Source of the DNA: Solirubrobacterales bacterium
Lineage (GTDB): Bacteria > Actinomycetota > Thermoleophilia > Solirubrobacterales > Solirubrobacteraceae
NCBI GenBank assembly: GCA_013815355.1
Contig: JACDGG010000009.1
Location: forward strand, 1-38,785
DNA: 38,785 nt
Direction: 5' to 3'
The notes under the pieces are model-generated. The model saw only the letters and a program-made list of their open reading frames with translations, had not been told where the DNA came from and made no database searches. Positions 1-7,697 of this stretch are shown here, in pieces (the first letter of the stretch is position 1; the number at the start of each line of letters is the position of its first letter). Made by a program: the position numbers and the translations under genes.

Positions 1-630
1 CGCCGTCACCGACCCAAAACTCGTCACAACACCCGCACTACTACTCACCGACGGGATCGACGCCCCAATCGACGCGGCACCACCAAACGTCAGATTATGC
101 GAGCCCGTGTAGGTGGTGACCGTGTTGTTGCTTTGATCCTTGGCGGTAATGGTGAGGTTGTCGGCGACTCCCGCCGTCGGGGTCGTGGTGCTCGCGGCGA
201 GGACGAGGTGAGTAGCTGGCCCGAATGTGACCTGGGCTTCGACGATCGTGCTCGTCGCCGTCCACGAGCGCCACACGGCGGTCACCGTGTACTGGTGGGT
301 GCCGACGGCGACACCGGTGTCAGTGCAGCTCGTCACGGTTGCCGTTGCCGTGGAGCTCGGGCAACTACCTTCCGGCGCGCCACCGTCGCGGCGGAGGTAG
401 TAGGAGACTTCGCCGGGGCCGGGGGCACTGACGGCGCTCCAAGTGAGCGCGACTGTGCCGGCGCCAGGGGTGGCGGAGGAGATCGTAGGCGCCGCGAGGA
501 TGGTGATGCCGCCAGCGGCTGCGCCCGTGCCAGTGGTCGTGAAGTACGCCACGGCACCGGAGGCGAGAGAAAGCACGAGAGCGACTGAAACGCCAATTCG
601 GGTGAGCGGCTTGATCGTTAGACGTTTCAT
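1..630 (-). CDS. Secreted protein with signal peptide, FN3-like domain and Ig-like repeat region (C-terminus beyond window)
   Basis: Reading frame open from ATG at 630 to position 1 (210 codons, absent from ORF track because incomplete): MKRLTIKPLTRIGVSVALVLSLASGAVAYFTTTGTGAAAGGITILAAPTISSATPGAGTVALTWSAVSAPGPGEVSYYLRRDG...GTHQYTVTAVW. The start overlaps the stop of the upstream gene (ATGA). Confidence 0.8.
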   Translation of the reverse strand, partial: MKRLTIKPLTRIGVSVALVLSLASGAVAYFTTTGTGAAAGGITILAAPTISSATPGAGTVALTWSAVSAPGPGEVSYYLRRDGGAPEGSCPSSTATATVTSCTDTGVAVGTHQYTVTAVWRSWTATSTIVEAQVTFGPATHLVLAASTTTPTAGVADNLTITAKDQSNNTVTTYTGSHNLTFGGAASIGASIPSVSSSAGVVTSFGSVTA

Positions 631-1640
631 GAGTGCGCGGTCCCGGTGAAGCTCAAGGAGAACTGGGCGTTCCGGCAGGCGTCTTGGTTGACGGGCAGGT
701 TGAGGAGGCCGATCGTCGGTGCCGAGTAGCCCTGCGCGGGCAACGTCAGGGAGTCGTGGGCGCCGATCGCGAGCGGAGCGACGCTCGATACGTTCGACTG
801 GAGGAGGCTGAGGTTTGTCGCGGGGTCGCAGCCGGGAGGTCCGCCCGGAACGGACACGCTCAGGCTTGTTATGAAGATCGGGGTGTCGTGCGGGTTGACT
901 AGCGTGAGGCGGATCGTTTGGGGCGTAGCGCCGGGGTAGAGCGGGCCGCCCACGACTTCGTCGAAGTTGATCGCGAAGCGCTGGCCAGCCGGCGGCGCGA
1001 CCACGAGCCAGTTGAAATGCGTGACCGGACTTGGAATCGCGGGTGGATCGATCGCGCGGACCTGGAAATGGTGCTCACCGGTGGTCAGTGTGTCGTAGGA
1101 GATGTGGCTCGAGCACTTCCTCCAGGAACGCCTGTCGATGCGGCACTGGAACGTGACGCGTGGCTCGCCGTCGGTGACCGTGAACGTCGCTTTCGTGGCG
1201 CTCGTCGGGTCGCGGAGGTGGTGGGCGATGTAGGGAGCCGGTGGCTGCAGGTCGACCAGCCATTTGTAGGAGACCGTGCGGCTCAGTTCCCGCCGGCCAT
1301 GAGACCAATCCAGTGCCCGCACCCGGAAAATATGAGATCCCCCCGCAAATGGCCCTGGGTAGCGCGTCGGGCTCCTGCAGGAGGAAAACCGCGCGCTGTC
1401 AAGCGAGCACTGGAACCGGACGCGATGCCAGCGATCGGTGTAGGCGAACCTCGCCGTGGTGCGCGGCGTCCCTCTGGCGGGCTTCATGGTGATCGACGGC
1501 GCCGGCACCAAGGGCTTGCCGTCCGGCTCATCGCGCGCGTAGAACGCGTAGGCGCCGCTGCCCGACACGCAGAGCACGACAAGCACCGCCAAGCACGTCT
1601 TCGTGATGGAGCTTTCGGTTGTCGTCCAGCGACTGAGCAT
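627..1640 (-). CDS. Secreted protein with two Cys-paired Ig/FN3-like repeats and a C-terminal domain shared with the upstream gene
   Basis: 337-aa ORF; N-terminal hydrophobic segment; repeats 'RVRFQCSLDSARFSSCRSP...FRVRALD' and 'RVTFQCRIDRRSWRKCSSH...FQVRAID'; C-terminus 'NQDACRNAQFSLSFTGTAHS'; ATGA coupling to the next gene. Confidence 0.8.
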   Translation of the reverse strand: MLSRWTTTESSITKTCLAVLVVLCVSGSGAYAFYARDEPDGKPLVPAPSITMKPARGTPRTTARFAYTDRWHRVRFQCSLDSARFSSCRSPTRYPGPFAGGSHIFRVRALDWSHGRRELSRTVSYKWLVDLQPPAPYIAHHLRDPTSATKATFTVTDGEPRVTFQCRIDRRSWRKCSSHISYDTLTTGEHHFQVRAIDPPAIPSPVTHFNWLVVAPPAGQRFAINFDEVVGGPLYPGATPQTIRLTLVNPHDTPIFITSLSVSVPGGPPGCDPATNLSLLQSNVSSVAPLAIGAHDSLTLPAQGYSAPTIGLLNLPVNQDACRNAQFSLSFTGTAHS

Positions 1641-1695
1641 AGGCTTGCCCGGTATCCGTTTCGGGAGGCCGGGCCGCCCAGTGACGCTCCGCCGG

Positions 1696-2166
1696 CTAGT
1701 TGCTCGTGAGGTTCAGGGTCAGCGTGGCGCCTTGGCAGGCGTTCTGGCTCACGCCTGTTTCGCGCATCGTGAGCGTGCCTGTCGCGGTGACAGACTGCGC
1801 GTTGCCAGACGGGATGCTCTGGCTCGCGGTGACGTCTGCCATCGTGAAGTCTGGGTTGCCTCCGGTAAGCACGGTGCTACACGTGGCGTGGCCTGCGTCG
1901 GGCGTGATGCTCACCAGGTGGATCGTGTTGACGAACTGGCTGCCCGGAGACGGGTTATCGACCGTGAAGGTCACCGTCGAGGAACTGGCGGGGTAGAGCG
2001 TGCTCGCAACTGTGCCGTGCAGGGTGACGTTCGCGCTGTTGCCGACCGAGGCCGTGCCGGTGCCGCTGCCGGTGCTTGTGAAGTACGCCGCCGCGACACC
2101 CCCAAGCACCAGTACGAGGATGCCGAGGGTGATCAGCATTCCTTTGCTTCCTATCGAACGGCGCAT
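1696..2166 (-). CDS. Small secreted protein with TasA/SipW-type-like signal region
   Basis: 156 aa, MRRSIGSKGMLITLGILVLVLGGVAAAYFTSTGSGTGTASVG...; same AYFTxTGxG motif as the 1..630 gene; C-terminus SQNACQGATLTLNLTSN resembles the C-terminus of 627..1640. Confidence 0.75.
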   Translation of the reverse strand: MRRSIGSKGMLITLGILVLVLGGVAAAYFTSTGSGTGTASVGNSANVTLHGTVASTLYPASSSTVTFTVDNPSPGSQFVNTIHLVSITPDAGHATCSTVLTGGNPDFTMADVTASQSIPSGNAQSVTATGTLTMRETGVSQNACQGATLTLNLTSN

Positions 2167-2221
2167 TGGCTTCTACTCCTTGTTGGTGTTTGACGAGCCT
2201 TCGGACACATTCCGGCCGGCA

Positions 2222-2260
2222 CGGCTTATCTCTCTGGCGCAGTGCCAGAGAGATAGGCCG
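2222..2260. repeat. Strong inverted repeat / hairpin, 17-bp stem with 5-nt loop
   Basis: CGGCTTATCTCTCTGGC-GCAGT-GCCAGAGAGATAGGCCG; all pairs complementary except one G.T; lies about 56 nt upstream of the 2166 start on the minus strand; no T-tract on either side. Confidence 0.8.
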
Positions 2261-2606
2261 CAGCCATTTGGCCCTGTTCGACGCCCTCATCGAGCGCCTG
2301 CCGCATTTCCGGCATAGCTATCGGCAGTAACCGGACGAATGTTGAGCCGTGCAAGGGAGCGGCTACCAGATTTGTGGGTGCCCAGAGTGCTATCCGGCGC
2401 AGTCCGCAGCATTGCGACTGCTCGAAGGGTCTACCGGCTTTGCGGCGAATATTCGAAAAGGTGTTTGAGCAAGCGGCGCGCCGAGCCGATATGGGAGCCA
2501 TGCACAGCCACGCCGTCAAGCGCGACCGCAGCTCCGCTGAACCCGACAAGTGCTCGCACGCGGAGCGTGACGCCAGGATCGTCAACGACACGCACCAGCT
2601 ACCACG

Positions 2607-5573
2607 ATGAGCACTACCGACCTGACGGTGCAGCCGCTGCGGGTCCTGGTGATCGCCCCCGCCGCGGAGAGCGATTTGATCGCTGCGCAGCTCGCCTTGG
2701 CTGGGCTACCGCTCACTTTGGAGCTTGTTGATGGCGAGCGTGCCCTCGATGCCGCACTCTCAGCATGCCCTCGGGATGTGCTGCTGTGCGACCACGAACT
2801 CCCCGGCTTTGACTCCGTGCAGGCACTACAGATACTTGCGCGCCACCAGGTCACGGCGCCGCTCGTGATCGTCTCAGGAGACATCGGCGAGGAAACGCTG
2901 GCGCATGCCCTTCGTGAGGGTGCCGCCGACTACGTCAACAAGGACCACCTCGAGCAGCTCGGTCCCGTTCTCCGCCGCTATCTTCAGGACGCCGCTCTGC
3001 CCGCACGCCAGTCTTGGCTGGAGCGCACAGCGCGCGATGAGGAGGCCCGGATGAGGTCGCTGATGGACGACGCGCCGTTCCCGATGTCCCTGCGCGATCT
3101 CGACGGCCGCTTCGTGATCGTCAACCGCCTCGCCGCCTCGCTGATGGATCACGCGCCCGAGGACGTTCTCGGGCACACCGCAGCAGAGCTGTTCGACTCC
3201 GACGCCGCGGCCGCGATCGACGAGCAAGAGGGCATCCTGCGCCAGACAGGCAAGGCAATCAGCTTCGAGCTGACGGGCCCGACATCCGACGGCGTCCTGC
3301 ACGACTACCTCATCAGCAAGTACCCGGTGCGCAACAGCGACGGAAAACTTGTTGGCGTGGGCGGCATCTCGCTCGACATCACCGTGCGCAAACAGACCGA
3401 GAACAGCCTCCGCGAGGCAGAGGATCGCTTTCGTGGAGCCTTCGACGCAGCCACGATCGGAATGGCACTCGTTGCCCCCGACGGCCGCTGGCTGCAGGTC
3501 AACCGGGCGCTGTGCAACCTCGTCGGCTACTCCGAGCAGGAGCTACTGGGCGGCGACTTTCAGGCGATCACGCACCCCGACGACTTGGATGCCGACCTCG
3601 AGTATGTGCGCCAGGTGCTCGCCGCCGAGATCGACACCTACCAGATGGACAAGCGCTACATCCACAAGCTCGGCCACACAATCTGGGGGCGCCTGAGCGT
3701 CTCCCTCGTCCGTGATGCGCAGGCAACGCCAACGCATTTCGTTTCCCAGATCCAAGACATCACACAGCAGAAGGATGCGCAGGAGCTCGCCGAGCAGCTA
3801 CGCCATTCCCAGAAGCTCGACGCGGTCGGCCGCCTCGCCGGCGGTGTCGCACACGATTTCAACAACATGCTCACCGCGATCAAGGGGTACAGCCAACTCC
3901 TGTTGGAGGCCCTAGAGCCCGCCGATCCCCGCCGCGAGCTGGCCGAGCAGATCAGTCGCGCCAGCGAGCAGGCCTCCATGCTGCCGCGACAGCTCCTCGC
4001 GTTCAGCCGCAAACAGGTCTCCCAGCCGAAGCTCGTCGACGTCAACGACGTCCTCGCTGCAGCCAGCGACATGCTTGGGCGCCTCGTGGGCGAGGAGATC
4101 GAGCTCATCGTCACTGCCCAGGCGAACCCCTCCGGGGTGCTGGCCGATCCGGGTCAGGTCGAACAGGTGCTCCTCAACCTGGCGGTCAACGGCGGCGAGG
4201 CGATGCCCGCAGGCGGCAAGCTCACGCTCACCACACGAAATGCGGAGCTCACCCAGCAGGAAGGCGATGAGCTCCTCGGACCCACAGGCCGCTACGTCGT
4301 GATATCGGTCACAGACGAAGGCGAGGGAATCTACGCAGAGACGCAGGAGAAGATCTTCGAGCCGTTCTACACCACGAAGCGAACCGGGTCAGGATTGGGA
4401 CTCGCGACGGTCTATGGCATCGTGCGCCAGAGTGGCGGTTTCGTCCGTGTCGACAGCGAGCCTCGGAGCGGCTCGACGTTCGAGGTCTGGCTCCCTCACT
4501 CAGAGATCGCGCCCGCCGGGAGCAACGATCCAGCAGAGAAGTCCACCGCCGGCACAGTGCTGCTCGCCGAGGACGAGCAGATCGTGCGCGACCTCGCGGT
4601 CACTGTGCTCGAGCGCGCCGGATACCGAGTTCTCGCGGCCGCCAACGGCGAGGACGCTCTCGAGCTCTACCAGCGCACCAACGGTCCCCTCGACGTAGTC
4701 GTCGCGGACATGGTGATGCCCGGAATGAGCGGTCGCGAGCTCTCTGAACGCGTCGTCGAGCACAGACCGCACGCACGCGCCATCCTGATGTCCGGCTACA
4801 CCGAGGAGGCGCCATTCATCAGCACCGGAGGCACGGCCCGACCCACCTTTCTACAAAAGCCATTCACGCCGAGCGCACTTCTCAGCAGCGTCACGGCCCT
4901 CGTCGCGCAATCCCGCGACGCCACACGCCCCTGCGGAGAGATCACCCGCGAGAACACGATCACCTGCCTCGTCGCAGACGACCACCCCGCAGTACTGGAC
5001 TCCGTGTCACGGTATCTCACAGACAATGGCGTTGAGATCGTTGCTCAAGCCTCCCAAGGCGAGGAAGCACTCACACAAATCGAACTCCACCGCCCCTCGA
5101 TCGCTTTGCTCGATGTTCGCATGCTGTCTCTCACCGGCATCGAGGTCGCTCGTCAAGCCTCACTCACAGCCCCTGAGACCCAGATCGTGCTCTTCACGGG
5201 ATACAGCGACCGTGCAATGCTCGAGCAAGCCCTGGACACAGGCGTGCGAGGATTCATCCTCAAGGAAACCCCACTACCAGAGCTACTACACGCGCTCACC
5301 ACCGTCGCCGAAGGAGGCACCTACGTCGACGCCCAACTCGCTGACACACTCGCATCGGGACGGACCGTCAACGCGCTCTCCCCACTAACGCCACGCGAGC
5401 AAGAGATCCTCGCCCTCGTTGCAGACGGCATGACCAACGAGAAGACGGCAGTCGAGCTCGGCATCTCACCCGAGACAGTCCAATCACACGTCCGCAACGC
5501 CATGACAAAGCTCCACGCCGACACGCGAACCCAAGCAGTCGCAACCGCATTCCGCCACTCGCTACTGACCTAG
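2607..5573 (+). CDS. Hybrid sensor histidine kinase/response regulator: REC-PAS-PAS-HisKA-HATPase-REC-REC-LuxR HTH
   Basis: REC 'LLCDHELPGFD...VNKD'; two PAS blocks; H-box 'LAGGVAHDFNNML'; HATPase 'DEGEGIYAETQEKIFEPFYTTKRTGSGLGLATVYGIV'; two further RECs; HTH 'LTPREQEILALVADGMTNEKTAVELGISPETVQSHVRNAMTKL'. Confidence 0.93.
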   Translation: MSTTDLTVQPLRVLVIAPAAESDLIAAQLALAGLPLTLELVDGERALDAALSACPRDVLLCDHELPGFDSVQALQILARHQVTAPLVIVSGDIGEETLAHALREGAADYVNKDHLEQLGPVLRRYLQDAALPARQSWLERTARDEEARMRSLMDDAPFPMSLRDLDGRFVIVNRLAASLMDHAPEDVLGHTAAELFDSDAAAAIDEQEGILRQTGKAISFELTGPTSDGVLHDYLISKYPVRNSDGKLVGVGGISLDITVRKQTENSLREAEDRFRGAFDAATIGMALVAPDGRWLQVNRALCNLVGYSEQELLGGDFQAITHPDDLDADLEYVRQVLAAEIDTYQMDKRYIHKLGHTIWGRLSVSLVRDAQATPTHFVSQIQDITQQKDAQELAEQLRHSQKLDAVGRLAGGVAHDFNNMLTAIKGYSQLLLEALEPADPRRELAEQISRASEQASMLPRQLLAFSRKQVSQPKLVDVNDVLAAASDMLGRLVGEEIELIVTAQANPSGVLADPGQVEQVLLNLAVNGGEAMPAGGKLTLTTRNAELTQQEGDELLGPTGRYVVISVTDEGEGIYAETQEKIFEPFYTTKRTGSGLGLATVYGIVRQSGGFVRVDSEPRSGSTFEVWLPHSEIAPAGSNDPAEKSTAGTVLLAEDEQIVRDLAVTVLERAGYRVLAAANGEDALELYQRTNGPLDVVVADMVMPGMSGRELSERVVEHRPHARAILMSGYTEEAPFISTGGTARPTFLQKPFTPSALLSSVTALVAQSRDATRPCGEITRENTITCLVADDHPAVLDSVSRYLTDNGVEIVAQASQGEEALTQIELHRPSIALLDVRMLSLTGIEVARQASLTAPETQIVLFTGYSDRAMLEQALDTGVRGFILKETPLPELLHALTTVAEGGTYVDAQLADTLASGRTVNALSPLTPREQEILALVADGMTNEKTAVELGISPETVQSHVRNAMTKLHADTRTQAVATAFRHSLLT

Positions 5574-5839
5574 CATCCTGATCGCGAGCAACGCGGCGAA
5601 GATCGCCGCTCCCGCCATAGCATCGCGCCCTTAGCGGACCCGCCGAGCGCGGCGTAACCGTGACCTGGGCCCGACCCTCGATGGCCGAACATCGGAGTCC
5701 TCTGAGGCGCTCATGCGTGCTCTCCTTTTCGGTTCTGTTGGCGCAGCCGAGTATGACCGCGCGACACCCTCTCGAAGGGGGGCATACGGAGACGAAAGGG
5801 ACTGTTCATAGCTCTTACGAGCGGAGAAATGCCCCCTAA

Positions 5840-6055
5840 CGCTGTGACCCCGAGCAGGCGTGTGGCCGTCGCCTTCCACGCGACGACGACCGGATATGCG
5901 CCGCAACTCACCCGCCCGCGATCGGGGACACCGCGGGCCGGCGAGGAGTCGCAGCAGCGAGGTCTTACCGCCCCCGAGGGCCCGGCCAGCGCCAGTCGCG
6001 CTCCCGCGGGACCCCGAGCTCCACATCGAGATCGAGCTCGACACGCACGGCCGCG
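5840..6055 (-). pseudogene. Decayed N-terminal fragment of a ModC/CysA-type ABC transporter ATPase
   Basis: Across frames on the minus strand: VELDLDVELGVPRERDWRW|LAGPSGAG|KTSLLRLLAG|..PDRGRVSCG; Walker A only recovered if a frameshift near 5969 is repaired; no intact ORF. Confidence 0.5.
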
Positions 6056-6125
6056 TGCCGCGTATCGTCGCGACCTACCCGACTGCGCGCCAGCCCAACA
6101 CCGGGGCCGTCGAGGAGCACAGCGG

Positions 6126-7613
6126 TCAGGTGCTCGTCGCCGAGGCGGGCGCCGGATCGCTCCAGATCCTTGCGCCGCGAGGGTGCGCGCCGATACCGGG
6201 GCGTGGCGGCGGGCCTGCTGCGGCCACGGTTCGCGTGGCGCGCGTGCTCGTGGGCGGTTGCGACAGCCACGGCACCCCGCCGAAGGCGGGGACGTGCACT
6301 GCTAGTAGATACGCGGTTGCGAGTAGCGTCGCGAGAGTTAGCCCTCGATTGCGGCTGAGCGCTGCGAGTGGGAGCAGCCAGAGGAGATACCAAGGTGCGA
6401 GCGAGGCGATCGAGGCGAGCAGCGCGAGCAGCGCCCATCCGGCGGCCGCGATCGGGTCCCCGCCACGCCACGCCCACACCAGGGACACCGCGGCGGCGAC
6501 TGCGGCGCAGACGAAGCACGCAGCGCGGACACCGGAGTCGATCGGGGAGCCAAGACTCCGTGCGAGTCGATCGGGCCCACTGAACGTCGTATCGAACAGG
6601 GGGTCGCTGCTGATCCGGTGAAGCTGGCTGAAGACATGTGGCCCGAACAGGATCCACGCCGGCACGCCGATCGCAACAGCCGCCGCGGCCGCACCCCACA
6701 CCGAGCGACCGCGTCGATGAGAGCCGATCAAAAGAAAGGGCAGGGCGATCCCGAGCGTCAACTTAACCGCGGCAGCGCCCGCGACCGCGGCCCCGGCCGC
6801 CGCGTGGCGGCTGCGCAGAGCGAGCGCGACCGCAAGGACTACCAGCAGCGTCGCGAGCAGATCGTTGTGAGCGCCGCTGACGGCGTAGATGAGCAGCAGC
6901 GGGTTCAGCCCGACGAAGATAGCCGCGCGTGCTGGCTCGATTCCGCGTTGCCTGGCGACATCGACGACCAGCAGGACGATCGCGATGCTCGCAAGCCCCG
7001 CCGCAGCCTTGTAGAGCCACAGAGCAAGAATCGTGGAGATGAGCCCAAGTGGGGCGCTGAGCAACGTGAACAGAGGCCCGTAGGGGCTGGGTTGGTGCTT
7101 CCAGTAGACGAACTTCAGCAGGCTCTCGTGACCGAGCGAGATCGGCTCGGACAAGTATGGGTTCAGCCCGTGTGCGGCGAGCTCGCGGGCGTAGGCGATG
7201 TAGCCGAATACGTCGGTCGAGACGATCGTCGGGCCCAGCGTGAAGGCGAGGTTGGCGAGCCCGACCGCCACCAGCGCCCAGCGGAGCGGCAACGATCTCG
7301 CGCATGCGAGCGCCACGAGGTACCCGGCGCCCAGCAACAGCATCGCGGCGCTCAGGCCGCCCGCGCCCAGCGTCCCGAACAGGCCGCTGAAGCCGTGCAG
7401 TGGCCCGTCGACCCAGTGCGGCGCGTTGCCGCCCGGGAGCTCCAGCAGGTAGCGACCATCTGCGGCTCCAGTCGCGATCCACACCGATCCGCACACGCTC
7501 GCTGCGAGCGCCCACAGGCCCAGCGCCGATACGGCGCCTGCGCGAAACGAGGTGCGGCCTCGCGTGCGACTCGGCCGCGTCGCGACGGTTATCGATTGAT
7601 GGTGGGCGCTCAT
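6126..7613 (-). CDS. GT-C family polyprenol-phosphate mannosyltransferase-like membrane protein (MptB / DUF2029-like)
   Basis: Multi-TM ORF; motifs VSTDVFGYIAYARELAAHGLNPYL, SPYGPLFTLL, IFVGLNPLLLIYAVSGAHNDLL, APWYLLWLLPLAAL. ORF extends to 7715 but start at 7613 (MSAHHQS) avoids overlap with the divergent gene; last ~45 residues are not membrane-like and may be out of the ancestral frame. Confidence 0.75.
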   Translation of the reverse strand: MSAHHQSITVATRPSRTRGRTSFRAGAVSALGLWALAASVCGSVWIATGAADGRYLLELPGGNAPHWVDGPLHGFSGLFGTLGAGGLSAAMLLLGAGYLVALACARSLPLRWALVAVGLANLAFTLGPTIVSTDVFGYIAYARELAAHGLNPYLSEPISLGHESLLKFVYWKHQPSPYGPLFTLLSAPLGLISTILALWLYKAAAGLASIAIVLLVVDVARQRGIEPARAAIFVGLNPLLLIYAVSGAHNDLLATLLVVLAVALALRSRHAAAGAAVAGAAAVKLTLGIALPFLLIGSHRRGRSVWGAAAAAVAIGVPAWILFGPHVFSQLHRISSDPLFDTTFSGPDRLARSLGSPIDSGVRAACFVCAAVAAAVSLVWAWRGGDPIAAAGWALLALLASIASLAPWYLLWLLPLAALSRNRGLTLATLLATAYLLAVHVPAFGGVPWLSQPPTSTRATRTVAAAGPPPRPGIGAHPRGARIWSDPAPASATST

Positions 7614-7697
7614 CGCTCTTGCGCGCCCGTCGCCGAGTTGAGGCGCTGCCGAGAGGCGCGTGAGTGCATTGCCGCAGGTTAGGCCCGGAAAGGTTAC

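Noticed and set aside
2167-2340. Possible cyclic-di-GMP riboswitch upstream of the secreted-protein cluster
   Set aside because: Minus-strand sequence contains AGGGCCAAATGG and GCGGCCTAT but does not fit the GEMM core I know; only the hairpin is reported. An Infernal search against RF01051 would be decisive.
6618-7682. 354-aa plus-strand ORF opposite the GT-C gene
   Set aside because: Arg/Gln/Asp-rich antisense of a multi-TM protein; no coding evidence.
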